Shown piece by piece: positions 25,286 to 34,809 of a stretch of 64,000 bases of DNA; position 1 is the first letter of the stretch, and each line of letters opens with the position of its first letter. The DNA comes from Demequina aurantiaca (GTDB lineage Bacteria; Actinomycetota; Actinomycetes; Actinomycetales; Demequinaceae): the NCBI RefSeq assembly GCF_000975135.1, contig NZ_BBRF01000003.1, positions 1 through 64,000 of the forward strand, given 5' to 3'. Below the pieces are notes generated by a model. That model searched no databases. It worked only from the letters and a program-made list of their open reading frames with translations, and was not told the DNA's origin. The position numbers were made by a program, and so were the translations under genes.

Positions 25286-26821
25286 CTAGTCCTGCTCGAG
25301 GATCTCCTGCGCGGAATCCTCGTCACCGTCAAGAGTTTCGAACGCGTTCGTGATGGGCTCAAGCAAGGTGGGAGCCTCAGGGGCAACAAAGCGTCCAACC
25401 TCGGGCGCGACGTACTCGAGGTGCCACGACTCGGGGAGTGAACCTCCGGGTCGGGCCCAAGCGGGGTGAACCCATCCGAATTTCGCACCGTTCGCCGTCA
25501 GCCATGCAGCGGACTCGGGATAGAGATCAACAGCCATGCCCCAGCCGTGATTGGACGTACCGGGAGGGGCAGCCATATGACCCTTGCGTGCCTTGGTAAT
25601 CACCTGCGACTGGTAGGTGCGGTAGGAGTCGGTCATCCTGAGGTGCGCGCCGGTCTCGGCGAAGTACGCCTCGTCAGCTGCATCCAGCGCAGCCGCGGCG
25701 TCACACTGGAGCGAATGCTCAGTAGCGAACGAGACTGCGCAGAGGGAATTGCTTGCTAGGCGACCGTTGGCGCCCACCGTACCCGCGGGAGTCCCAGTCC
25801 AACCATTGCTCCGGCTTGCGACAAATTCAAGATTCTGTTGCGTGTGCTCATCCAGCGCGGTCGTGAGCTCTTCCTCGTACTCGTCGGTGCGCTGATCGTT
25901 GATCCGCTGGCGTCGTTCGTTCTCCGCGTCGACCCAAGCCTGGTGTGATGTGCTGGCCTTGTCGAGCGAAACGTCGAGGCTGTTGGCTGCACTGGTGATG
26001 CGTGCGAGCGCCTTCGTCGCTGCTTCTGGATCGGTACGGTCAATCGTTCCCGACTCCGTGGCGACCTCGGTGAGCTCCTCGATGCTCGTGCGAACTGCTG
26101 TCAGCGTCGTGCCGTCATCGACTTGCAAACCCACGGCGCTGAGAATTCCGGTTGCGGACTCGGTGGAGGCCGTGACGTTTTCGATCGCGGCGTCGAGGTC
26201 CTTGATGGTGAGGACGAGGTTTGCTTGAGCGGCGACATCCTCCACCGCGGCGGCGTTCGCCTCGACGTCTTCGAGCGCCGCATCGAGAGCATCGCTCACT
26301 TCGGTGAGCTTTGCCGTGGCGTCACGCGCCGAGTCGATGTCCTTCACCTCCCCAGCGAGCACCTTCTCGACGTCCTTGTCCTCGACCACTGATACGAGTT
26401 CCTCATCGGCGACGGGGGTAGATTCTTCGGCGGCTGGCTGAGGGGTGGTCGGCAGCAACGTGGGAGCCTTGGCCACGGCCGTGGGTGTCACTTTGATGGG
26501 CTCGGCTGCTACCTCAACGGCATTCTCGCTAGCGACGGTAATCGCGTCGCTCGAGGCAATCGAGAGCGACGTGGCGGCATTCTGGACCCGCGCATCGTGC
26601 GCTACAGGGGCTGCTGAGGTGGCGACATCCTGGGCCCGTGTGAGTGAAGCCTCAAGGGCCTGGCGCTTGTCGTCGACCTCTCGAGCTGCGGCAAAAGCCT
26701 GGCCGACGGCCCGATGACGTTCAATGCTGTGGGCGCCATCGGTGCTCGCGTAGCCGGCTCCAAAGCACGCGAGCGCAACACTAGCGACAACAACGTGGGA
26801 CTTGCGAAAGGGATTACTCAT
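25286..26821 (-). CDS. Secreted D-alanyl-D-alanine carboxypeptidase (VanY/M15B) with long coiled-coil region
   Basis: 511 residues. The N-terminal segment KSHVVVASVALACFGAGYA is a signal peptide or anchor. Residues about 40-330 are Ala/Glu/Val-rich and predicted helical, like a wall-spanning stalk. The C-terminal about 160 residues are an M15B peptidase: RMTDSYRTYQSQ, the zinc ligands in SNHGWGMAVDL (H and D) and WHLEYV (catalytic E region and H). It trims peptidoglycan stem peptides at the cell surface. A cysteine pair (NSLCAVSF, LQCDAA) may form a disulfide. Confidence 0.88.
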   Translation of the reverse strand: MSNPFRKSHVVVASVALACFGAGYASTDGAHSIERHRAVGQAFAAAREVDDKRQALEASLTRAQDVATSAAPVAHDARVQNAATSLSIASSDAITVASENAVEVAAEPIKVTPTAVAKAPTLLPTTPQPAAEESTPVADEELVSVVEDKDVEKVLAGEVKDIDSARDATAKLTEVSDALDAALEDVEANAAAVEDVAAQANLVLTIKDLDAAIENVTASTESATGILSAVGLQVDDGTTLTAVRTSIEELTEVATESGTIDRTDPEAATKALARITSAANSLDVSLDKASTSHQAWVDAENERRQRINDQRTDEYEEELTTALDEHTQQNLEFVASRSNGWTGTPAGTVGANGRLASNSLCAVSFATEHSLQCDAAAALDAADEAYFAETGAHLRMTDSYRTYQSQVITKARKGHMAAPPGTSNHGWGMAVDLYPESAAWLTANGAKFGWVHPAWARPGGSLPESWHLEYVAPEVGRFVAPEAPTLLEPITNAFETLDGDEDSAQEILEQD

Positions 26822-27072
26822 AGATCTCAGAACTCTCGGGGCAGGGAGACGCTCAACGGCGCGATGTAGTCGCGCGTGCGGGTTGAGATGCGGCTATCAA
26901 AGGCGCGGTGTCGCTGCGGTGGCTCTAGGCAGCCATCGTGACTGCGCGCGCTGCCCTAATGTGTCCGCACGCCTCCCGAAAGTGGGTTCGAGCGCGCGAC
27001 ACAAGACAAATGCGACATTTCTACAACGCACGAGGGGGGTGAGATGTTCCTTCCCTCATGGGAGGGGGCCGG

Positions 27073-28188
27073 CTACATCCATTTCCTTCGCTTGAACACC
27101 CAGTACAAAACGCTGGCAAAGCCGAGCATCATCGCGAGCGCTAGCGGATAGCCCAACAGCCAGTTGAGTTCCGGCATATGAGTAAAGTTCATGCCATACA
27201 CGGCGGCGATCAGGGTGGGGGCGAACAGGATGGCGGCCCAGCCCGAGATCTTCTTCATGTCCTCGTTTTGCCGCTGACCGACCAACGTTGCGTTCACCGC
27301 GAGGATCTGCGTGAGCGACTCTCGCAGTTCAATCACTTCGGTGTCCACGCGCGCGAGGTGGTCGGACAGGTCGCCAAGGTACGCCTGCAGGTCACCAGTG
27401 ACATGAAACTTCTTGTAGCCACCCGTGAGGGTCGCGACCACGCCATTGAGTGAGGAGATCGCCTGCTTGAGGTCGATGACCTCCTGGCTCAGGCGATAGA
27501 TGCGCTCCGCGGCGGCGGCGTCGCCGCTGAACACCTGACGTTCGATTTGGTCCTTGTCTACCGCGAGCCCCTCAAGTACGGGGACGAAGCCATCGACGAT
27601 GCTGTCGAGGAGGCGGTATGCCACGGCGGCCGGCCCCAGACGCAACATGCTCGGATCCGATAGCAGGTTTCCCGCACGTACGTTTGGCGAGAGTTGGGCG
27701 TCGATGTCGAGCGAGGTGATGTCGGTCCCGCCAATCCATCGACCGTCCTGACAGATCACCACGACGGCGTTCTCGCGGAGCAGTACGTGAAACTCCGCGA
27801 ACTCAACGATCTCGTCCTCGTCGATGTACCAGGCGGAGCGCGCTACGAGGAACACAACATCGTCGTAGCGTTCGATCTTGGGGCGCTGCCTGCCCTTGAT
27901 CAAATCCTCGACCAGTAGGGGGTGCAGTCCCCAGGTGGCGGCGAGCTCGTCAATGGTGGCCTGTGCGGGCTCTGCGTAGAGCAGCATCGACATTCGATTG
28001 GGGGAGCCGTTCGCAAAGTTCAGGGCATCCTCGACGCTGGCATGGTCCGGCGCTCGTGACACCTCACCGTCCTCAACATATCGGGCGAGACGCAGGACGT
28101 CCTTGGGAGTCGGGGAGCTGGGGGCGCTGTGGTCGCTGGGGCGGCGTAGGCCGATGTGAGGGCGGTAGAGCTTTCGTCGCGTAGCCAT
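27073..28188 (-). CDS. corA: CorA-type magnesium/cobalt transporter
   Basis: 371 residues from ATG 28188 (GGAG about 9 bases upstream); the frame extends to 28278. The large N-terminal cytoplasmic domain contains LHPLLVEDLIKGRQRPKIERY. A long helical region precedes two C-terminal transmembrane helices with the signature YGMNFTHMPEL (GMN selectivity motif) between them and a basic tail KRRKWM. It forms a pentameric channel for Mg2+ uptake. The 252 bases after its end hold no gene; a short stem CCCTC/GAGGG at 27053-27066 could be a weak terminator. Confidence 0.92.
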   Translation of the reverse strand: MATRRKLYRPHIGLRRPSDHSAPSSPTPKDVLRLARYVEDGEVSRAPDHASVEDALNFANGSPNRMSMLLYAEPAQATIDELAATWGLHPLLVEDLIKGRQRPKIERYDDVVFLVARSAWYIDEDEIVEFAEFHVLLRENAVVVICQDGRWIGGTDITSLDIDAQLSPNVRAGNLLSDPSMLRLGPAAVAYRLLDSIVDGFVPVLEGLAVDKDQIERQVFSGDAAAAERIYRLSQEVIDLKQAISSLNGVVATLTGGYKKFHVTGDLQAYLGDLSDHLARVDTEVIELRESLTQILAVNATLVGQRQNEDMKKISGWAAILFAPTLIAAVYGMNFTHMPELNWLLGYPLALAMMLGFASVLYWVFKRRKWM

Positions 28189-28280
28189 TCGCGGTCTCCG
28201 AACGTCGTAGGTGCTGATGGCCAGCCTATGGCACACGTCTTGAGGAGAGGGAAACTCTACGCGTGCAACGAAAAGCACGG

Positions 28281-29180
28281 CTAGCTGTCCGTCCCAAGGT
28301 GCCCGGCAGCCTCGCGAAGTGCCGTCACGACCACCCTGATGGCGGGGTCGACGAGCGACGACTCACGCATTGCGGTGAACACGGTGCGTGTGGGGGCTTG
28401 CGGAAGAGAGTGGAGCAGGAGTGCTGGATCTGCGTCAGTGAGCATCAGATCCGGTAGCAGCGCCACCGCCTCTCCTGCCCTCACCAGAGCGACATGAGCT
28501 TGCAGGTCAGCGGTGACGAAGCGTACGTCAGGTTCGAACCCGGCGATTCGGCACTGTTGCTCGGCGAAGTGACGCGACGCTGCGCCGTGTGGCTCCATCA
28601 CCCAAGGAGTCGCCGCACATGATCGTATGGTGGATCCCTCGTGAACCAGGGGAGTGGCGAGACGAACAGCATCAGCCACGAGGGTGTCTCGTACCAGTCC
28701 GGCGTAGTGAGGGGCCGAGTGGTGTGGGTACTCCTCGGCAACCACGAGGTCGAAGTCGCGGGCCCACGTGTCCTCCAGCGCCTGCGCCGGCTCGCTCTGG
28801 GTGACCTGCACACGCAGGTCGGGTGCGACACGCCGCACATTGCCGAGGGCGAGTGGTAGCAGGGCCAGCGCTGCCGACTGGAACACGGCGAGTCGGACGG
28901 TGCCTGTCAGATGGGCTTCCGCCCCGCGGACCGCGGATTGCGCGCGCTCCAACGCTGACAAAACCTCGTCCGCCGATGCTGCGAGACTTTCGCCCGCCGG
29001 CGTCAGGATGAGTTTGCGTCCCACACGTCGGGTCAGTGCTGCGCCCGCGGCACGTTCGAGGGTGGTGAGTTGCTGGGAGACGGCCGATGACGTGTAGCCG
29101 AGGGCGTCTGCGGTGGCCGCGATGGTGCCGCGGCGGGCAAATTCACGCAGCGTCCTCAGTTGGTTCGCATCGAGCATCAT
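28281..29180 (-). CDS. LysR-family regulator, divergent from putA
   Basis: 299 residues (ATG 29180 or 29177). The N-terminal winged helix MLDANQLRTLREFARRGTI, AADALGYTSSAVSQQLTTLE is LysR-type. The periplasmic-binding-like effector domain spans about 90-290. Its divergent position and the dyad between the two genes point to control of proline catabolism, with proline or a product as possible coinducer; this is inference. Confidence 0.88.
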   Translation of the reverse strand: MMLDANQLRTLREFARRGTIAATADALGYTSSAVSQQLTTLERAAGAALTRRVGRKLILTPAGESLAASADEVLSALERAQSAVRGAEAHLTGTVRLAVFQSAALALLPLALGNVRRVAPDLRVQVTQSEPAQALEDTWARDFDLVVAEEYPHHSAPHYAGLVRDTLVADAVRLATPLVHEGSTIRSCAATPWVMEPHGAASRHFAEQQCRIAGFEPDVRFVTADLQAHVALVRAGEAVALLPDLMLTDADPALLLHSLPQAPTRTVFTAMRESSLVDPAIRVVVTALREAAGHLGTDS

Positions 29181-29184
29181 TTAG

Positions 29185-29199
29185 TTAAGCACAACTTAA
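29185..29199 (+). promoter_or_regulatory. Candidate LysR operator between lysR and putA
   Basis: The inverted repeat TTAAG-CACAA-CTTAA contains the T-N11-A core (T29186...A29198) of LysR sites. It lies 5 bases outside the lysR start and about 60 bases before the chosen putA start, positioned for autoregulation and activation. Confidence 0.6.
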
Positions 29200-29257
29200 T
29201 GAAATTGTGCAGATAGAGGAACTGGTGCTGTGCAATGAAGAGGTGGACACTGGGGAA

Positions 29258-32200
29258 ATGACCACTTCACACATGAAGTCAGTCGGGCCCAACGTCGTGC
29301 CCGACTCACCCAGCGACCAGGCCACGGCCGATGCTGCCGTCGCGCAGGTACGTACGTGGCTCGACGCTGCCCATCGTGAACGGCAACGCCCCGCGGCGAA
29401 GATCATGGCGCAGGCGCTCTCCTCACCGGGTGGACTCCGCTACTTGACCGAGGTGGTGGACGGGGTCGTGCGCCCTGAGGACCTCCGGGTGGCTGCGCGG
29501 GAATTGGTGCGTGCGAGCAAGGAGGCCAAACTCCACCTTCCGGGCGGCATGGCGTTCCTCACCAAGATCGGCGCAGTAGCCGCGCGGATCGCGCCCGTGC
29601 TCACCGTCCGCATCGCCCGCCGCTTCATTCGGGCGCTGGTGGGACACCTGGTGGTCGACGCCACGCCAGCGAAGCTGTCGGGGAACTTGCAAAAGCTCCG
29701 TTCGGACGGCGTTCACCTCAACGTGAATTTGCTGGGCGAGGCCGTGCTCGGCAAGAAGGAAGCGCTCAAGCGCGTAGTCGCGACACGTGACCTCATTCGC
29801 AACCCCGATGTTGACTATGTGTCCATCAAGGTTTCCGCGGCTATCGCGCCCCACTCGCCGTGGGCATCGGAGGAAGCCGTCGACCCCATCGTCGCTACTC
29901 TCACGCCGCTGTACGAGGCCGCGCTCGAGAACCACAACACATTCGTCAACCTCGACATGGAGGAGTACCGGGACCTGGATCTCACGGTTTCCGTCTTCGA
30001 AAAGCTCATGCTGACGGAACGCTTCATGCAGTTGAGCGCCGGAATTGTCATCCAGGCCTACTTGCCTGAGTCCAGCATGGCGCTGGAACGCGTACAGCAC
30101 CTCGCGGAAACCCGAGTGGCCGCGGGCGGACAACCACTCCGCGTGCGCATCGTCAAGGGCGCGAATCTCTCGATGGAGCGGGTTGAATCGGAGGTACGCG
30201 ACTGGCCATTGGCGACATGGGGCACCAAGATGGAGTCAGATGCCCAGTACAAGCGACTCCTGGACCGAGCGCTGACGCCTCAGCGCACCCGCGCTCTCAA
30301 GGTAGGCATCGCGGGTCACAATTTGTTTGACATTGCGCTGGCGTGGTCGCGCGCGCAGGAACGCGGCGTCATGGACGACGTCCAGTTCGAAATGCTGTTG
30401 GGAATGGGCGAGCACGTGGCCACCGCTGTCAGCGCGGACGTCGGCACATTGCGCCTGTACACGCCCGTGGTGAACCCGCGCGACTTTGACGTCGCGCTCG
30501 CCTATCTGGTGCGTCGCCTGGAAGAGGTGGCGAATCCGCAGAATTTCCTGTCGCGCCTCGCGACGATGTCGAGCAGCAAGGAGCACTTTGACCGCGAGGA
30601 GCAGGCCTTCCGCGCTTCGTACGTCTCCTCCCTCAAGCCGCAGAGTGTAGAGACGCGCCGCGACGTCGAATCTCAGGCCATCACCGGGGCAGGGTTCGTC
30701 AACACGCCGGACCAGGACCCTGCTCGCTCCGCTATACGCGCCTGCGGACGAAAGATTCTGCGTGCTGCGCAAACGTCGCAGGCGGGCGAAGCGTCATTGA
30801 ACGAGGCCCACCTTGAGGAGCCCGAGCCGCTCGATCGGGTGATTTCCGCGGCACATGCCGCCGGCGTTCGCTGGGGTGCGGTGCCGGCGTCCGACCGTGC
30901 CGACCTTCTTGAAAGTATCGCGGACCAATTGGAACTGCATCGGCACGATTTGATGGAGGTGATGGCATCCGAGGCTGGAAAGACGCTCGATCAGTCCGAT
31001 CCCGAGGTCTCGGAGGCCATCGACTTTGCTCGGTACTACGCCGCACGGGCACGCGAACTCGACGCCATGGTGGGTGTCGCCGCAGTACCGCGACCCCTCA
31101 CACTCGTCACACCGCCGTGGAACTTCCCCGTAGCGATTCCGGCGGGATCGGTATTGGCCTCGCTCGCAGCGGGATCGGCGGTCATCCTGAAGCCTGCCCG
31201 CGAGTCACGTCGTTGCGGGGCGGTACTTGCCGAGGCGATGTGGGCGGCAGGGGTGCCCAAGGACCTGCTCACGCTGATGACGATCAACACCCGCAAGATT
31301 GGGGATGATCTGCTCACGGACGGACGCATCGACCAGGTCATCTTGACCGGTGGGTTTGAGACAGCCGAGTTGTTCCTCAGCAAGCGCCCGGACATGAGGT
31401 TGCATGCCGAGACGTCGGGCAAGAACGTGCTCATCGTCACCCCGAGCGCGGACCTTGACTTAGCAGCGAAGGATCTGGTGGCATCCGCGTTTGGCCACGC
31501 TGGCCAGAAGTGCTCGGCGGCCTCGGTCGCGATACTGGTGGGTTCCGTTGCCGAATCACGCCGGTTTCACGATCAACTGCTCGATGCAGTCAATTCGCTG
31601 CACGTAGCCCGCTCGACGGAGATCACCGCACAGATGGGTCCCGTCATCAGCGAGCCGACGGACAAGTTGCTGCGTGGGCTCACGGAGCTCGAGGGAGATG
31701 AGTCGTGGTGGGTCGAGCCTCGACGCCTCGCCGATGCTTTGTGGACCCCTGGTATTCGGGGCTGGGTTGAGCCGGGCTCCTTCATGCACACGGTTGAGTG
31801 TTTCGGCCCGGTGTTGGGGATGATGCGTGCCGACACCCTTGACGATGCCATTGATCTGGTGAATCAGATCGACTACGGCCTCACGTCCGGTATCCACACG
31901 TTGGAGGAGGCGGAGATTCGCCGCTGGATGTCGGGAATCCAAGCCGGCAACCTGTACGTCAATCGGGGCACCACTGGTGCCATCGTCCAGCGCCAGCCCT
32001 TCGGCGGTTGGAAGCGATCCGTGGTCGGTCCCACCGTCAAGGCGGGCGGACCTCACTACGTGCAGACGCTGACCGGATGGGCGCCGACCGATGCGGGCGC
32101 ACCGAGCTCCCCGGCAGTGCCTATTGGTGTGGCTCCGCTGGTTGAGCTGGCGGGACAGCCCTGGGTGCGCAGGGGAGCGGAATTGGATGCCGCAGCATGG

Positions 32201-32686
32201 GCGGAGCGCTTTGGAATCGGACACGACCCCACGGGCCTCGTGAGCGAACGAAACGTTCTTCGCTACCTGCCGGCACCGACCGTGATTCGTTGGGACGGCG
32301 AGGATGTCGCGCGCCTGGCTCGGGTTGCGGCGGCATCCGTAGCGGCCGGAGTAGCCACCGAGGTCTCGGTCGCGACGAACGTCGATGGCGAGGTCACGCG
32401 GGCCCTCACCGCGGTGCACGTGCCCATTGTCGTCGAGGAGGCATCATCGCTGGCCGATCGTGTCGCCGCGGTACCGGGGGGTCGCGTCCGAACCATTGGA
32501 GCTGTCGAGAGCGAGCTGCGCGGACGACCCGACGTCGCTGTCTTCGACACCCCAGTCAGTGCGAATTCCGAACTCGAGATGATGCCATTTCTGAGAGAGC
32601 AGGCCATCTCCATGACGGCGCATCGCTACGGAACGCCCTTCGCTCCCGCGGAGACGATTGGTGATGAACTGGTAGCGCGCCTCTAA
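29258..32686 (+). CDS. putA: Bifunctional proline dehydrogenase / L-glutamate-gamma-semialdehyde dehydrogenase
   Basis: 1142 residues from ATG 29258; the frame opens at GTG 29207. Oxidises proline to P5C with FAD, then P5C to glutamate with NAD+. The proline dehydrogenase barrel (about 80-450) shows VSIKVSAA, FVNLDMEEYRDLDLT, RIVKGANLSMER and the LRLYTPVV region. The aldehyde dehydrogenase domain (about 540-960) has TPPWNFP, the ILTGGFETAELF glutamate region and catalytic Cys in FGHAGQKCSAAS. About 180 further residues form the ALDH-like C-terminal domain typical of type-B PutA. No N-terminal DNA-binding domain, consistent with a separate LysR regulator. Confidence 0.93.
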   Translation: MTTSHMKSVGPNVVPDSPSDQATADAAVAQVRTWLDAAHRERQRPAAKIMAQALSSPGGLRYLTEVVDGVVRPEDLRVAARELVRASKEAKLHLPGGMAFLTKIGAVAARIAPVLTVRIARRFIRALVGHLVVDATPAKLSGNLQKLRSDGVHLNVNLLGEAVLGKKEALKRVVATRDLIRNPDVDYVSIKVSAAIAPHSPWASEEAVDPIVATLTPLYEAALENHNTFVNLDMEEYRDLDLTVSVFEKLMLTERFMQLSAGIVIQAYLPESSMALERVQHLAETRVAAGGQPLRVRIVKGANLSMERVESEVRDWPLATWGTKMESDAQYKRLLDRALTPQRTRALKVGIAGHNLFDIALAWSRAQERGVMDDVQFEMLLGMGEHVATAVSADVGTLRLYTPVVNPRDFDVALAYLVRRLEEVANPQNFLSRLATMSSSKEHFDREEQAFRASYVSSLKPQSVETRRDVESQAITGAGFVNTPDQDPARSAIRACGRKILRAAQTSQAGEASLNEAHLEEPEPLDRVISAAHAAGVRWGAVPASDRADLLESIADQLELHRHDLMEVMASEAGKTLDQSDPEVSEAIDFARYYAARARELDAMVGVAAVPRPLTLVTPPWNFPVAIPAGSVLASLAAGSAVILKPARESRRCGAVLAEAMWAAGVPKDLLTLMTINTRKIGDDLLTDGRIDQVILTGGFETAELFLSKRPDMRLHAETSGKNVLIVTPSADLDLAAKDLVASAFGHAGQKCSAASVAILVGSVAESRRFHDQLLDAVNSLHVARSTEITAQMGPVISEPTDKLLRGLTELEGDESWWVEPRRLADALWTPGIRGWVEPGSFMHTVECFGPVLGMMRADTLDDAIDLVNQIDYGLTSGIHTLEEAEIRRWMSGIQAGNLYVNRGTTGAIVQRQPFGGWKRSVVGPTVKAGGPHYVQTLTGWAPTDAGAPSSPAVPIGVAPLVELAGQPWVRRGAELDAAAWAERFGIGHDPTGLVSERNVLRYLPAPTVIRWDGEDVARLARVAAASVAAGVATEVSVATNVDGEVTRALTAVHVPIVVEEASSLADRVAAVPGGRVRTIGAVESELRGRPDVAVFDTPVSANSELEMMPFLREQAISMTAHRYGTPFAPAETIGDELVARL

Positions 32687-32783
32687 GTGCAGCGGCGGGC
32701 ATGACCCTGCTCAACGTCGGCGACAATGGTGGTGGCGGCCTCAACCATGGTCGCCATCCGCACCAACGCCTGGAGCAGCATCC

Positions 32784-33401
32784 GTGTCAGCAGTCGTAGA
32801 AGCACCGCGCGCCGAGAAGCACGCCCTCTGGGAAGACGCACTGGCCATTCCCAGTGGCGCCTTTCTCATGGCGTTTGGCCTGTTCCTGCTAGGTCAGATC
32901 GGCGGCGTCTCGGGTGGCGTCGCCGGGGTCGCGATCCTTGGTAGTTACTGGACTCACTGGTCCTTCGGCTTGATCTATTTTGTGCTCAACATCCCGTTCT
33001 TCGTGCTCGCCATCTGGCGGATGGGGTGGCTGTTTACCTCGAAGACGATCATCACGGTCGCACTGATCTCGGTATTCGAATGGGTTCACGAGCATTTTCT
33101 GGATGTGAGCGCCATCAACCCGCTGTACGCGAGCGTCTTCGCTGGCCTGGCCGTGGGCGTAGGCATGATCATGATCTTCCGTCACGGAGCATCGGCCGGG
33201 GGATTCGGCATTGTCGCCGCCTATCTCCAGGAACGGAAGGGTATTCGGGCGGGGTATACGCAGGGCGCCTTCGATGTCGTCGTGGTGCTCGCGGCGCTAT
33301 CCACGGTTTCGCCGTACCTCCTGTTTGTTTCGATTATCGGAGCGGTCTTTCTGAACCTGATCCTCGCGATCAACCATCGCCCCGGTCGCTACTTTGGCTA
33401 A
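32784..33401 (+). CDS. YitT-family membrane protein
   Basis: 205 residues with about five transmembrane helices. GAFLMAFGLFLLGQIGGVSGGVAGVAILG is the YitT_membrane signature, and HGASAGGFGIVAAYLQ is a second conserved loop. The C-terminal cytoplasmic DUF2179 domain found in longer YitT proteins is absent. GTG start. The function of the family is unknown; transport of a small metabolite is often guessed. Confidence 0.82.
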   Translation: MSAVVEAPRAEKHALWEDALAIPSGAFLMAFGLFLLGQIGGVSGGVAGVAILGSYWTHWSFGLIYFVLNIPFFVLAIWRMGWLFTSKTIITVALISVFEWVHEHFLDVSAINPLYASVFAGLAVGVGMIMIFRHGASAGGFGIVAAYLQERKGIRAGYTQGAFDVVVVLAALSTVSPYLLFVSIIGAVFLNLILAINHRPGRYFG

Positions 33402-33533
33402 TGGCGGTCCCGGGGAATCCGTGTGCGAGTGGTGAGCGATGGCGCCCTTTCTACCACCTGGTAAGTGCGGTATCGTTGAAGCGCTCACCGTCGCGCGCTG
33501 TCCTTCAGATGTCTCCATTTAGATCGGTGTCGC

Positions 33534-34793
33534 ATGTCCACACTTAGCCCGGCCCGCACCAAGCTCGCGCTCTTCGCGCTTGCATTGGGTGGCTTTGGCA
33601 TCGGCACCACTGAGTTCGTGGCGATGGGACTGCTACCCAATATTGCGGCGGACTTGCTCCCCGGACTCAATTCGGTGGACCCGGAGGCCGCGATAGCGCA
33701 GTCCGGAGCGGTGATCTCTGCCTACGCGCTCGGCGTGGTGGTGGGTGCGCCCACGATCGCCGCGTTCTCGGCACGATTCCCTCGCAAGCGACTGCTCACC
33801 GTTCTCGCTATCGCGTTCACGCTGGCGACGGTGGCTTCCGCTTTGGCGCCCACCTTCACCACGGTCCTGGCCGCGCGTTTCCTCGCGGGTCTTCCTCACG
33901 GCGCGTACTTTGGCGTGGCCGCCTTGGTTGCGGCGAGCATCATGGGGCCCGGCAAGCGAGGCCAGGCTGTGGCGTTCGTGCTGTCGGGCCTGACCATCTC
34001 CAACGTGATCGGTGTCCCCGCCATCACTTTCCTCGGTCAGCACACCAACTGGCGTGTCGCGTACCTGGCCGTGGCTGCGATCTTCGCGCTGACGACGCTT
34101 GCGATTCTGTGGTTCCTGCCCTGGCAGCAGGGAGACCCCAGCGCGACCGTGCGTCGCGAGTTGGGTGCCTTCAAGAGGCCCGCCGTCTGGCTTGCCCTCC
34201 TGACGGGTGCACTCGGTTTCGGGGGTTTCTTCGCCGTCTACACCTACGTCTCGCCGCTGGTCACCGAAGTTACCGGCGCGAGCGAGTCCTTCGTGCCCAT
34301 CGCTCTCATTACGCTCGGACTCGGCATGACCCTGGGTAATTTCATCGGCGGACGGCTCGCGGACCGCGGCGCGATGCGCGCGGTCTTTATCCTGTTCGGC
34401 GCACTCGCTGCGGCCATGACGGTACTCATCCTGACCGTTCACGGAGTGGCGGGCCTGCTCATGGGAGTATTCCTGGTTGGTGGCGCTGCGGCAGCGCTGT
34501 CGCCAGCCATTCAGACCCGCCTCATGGATGTTGCGGGGGACAGCCAAACCATCGCCGCGGCGGTCAACCACTCGTCCCTGAACCTCGGCAACAGCCTGGG
34601 CGCATTCTTGGGGGGCGTCGTGATCGCCGCGGGATGGGGCTACGTTGCTCCGGCCTGGCTGGGGCTCGCGCTCTGCGTTCCAGGCGTGCTCTGCGCACTG
34701 GCCGGCTGGGCGATCACCAGAAATCGCCCCATCGAACCACACGCCCACTCCGTCGAGGAGAATGCGGACCTGCAGATGGGTGCGAGCGCGTAG
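33534..34793 (+). CDS. MFS transporter (AraJ/arabinose-efflux-like)
   Basis: 419 residues with 12 predicted helices. The N-terminus LALGGFGIGTTEFVAMGLLP is characteristic of the AraJ/YdhP drug:H+ antiporter group. ARFPRKRLL is the loop 2-3 motif and FLAGLPHGAYFG the TM4 region. It probably exports a drug or sugar-like compound by proton exchange. It is convergent with fadD, with only 16 bases between the stops. Confidence 0.88.
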   Translation: MSTLSPARTKLALFALALGGFGIGTTEFVAMGLLPNIAADLLPGLNSVDPEAAIAQSGAVISAYALGVVVGAPTIAAFSARFPRKRLLTVLAIAFTLATVASALAPTFTTVLAARFLAGLPHGAYFGVAALVAASIMGPGKRGQAVAFVLSGLTISNVIGVPAITFLGQHTNWRVAYLAVAAIFALTTLAILWFLPWQQGDPSATVRRELGAFKRPAVWLALLTGALGFGGFFAVYTYVSPLVTEVTGASESFVPIALITLGLGMTLGNFIGGRLADRGAMRAVFILFGALAAAMTVLILTVHGVAGLLMGVFLVGGAAAALSPAIQTRLMDVAGDSQTIAAAVNHSSLNLGNSLGAFLGGVVIAAGWGYVAPAWLGLALCVPGVLCALAGWAITRNRPIEPHAHSVEENADLQMGASA

Positions 34794-34809
34794 TTTTCCC
34801 TGGCCTCCG

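Noticed and set aside
27053..27066. CCCTC/GAGGG hairpin after corA
   Set aside because: A 5-bp stem without T-run; mentioned with corA but not strong enough as a terminator feature.
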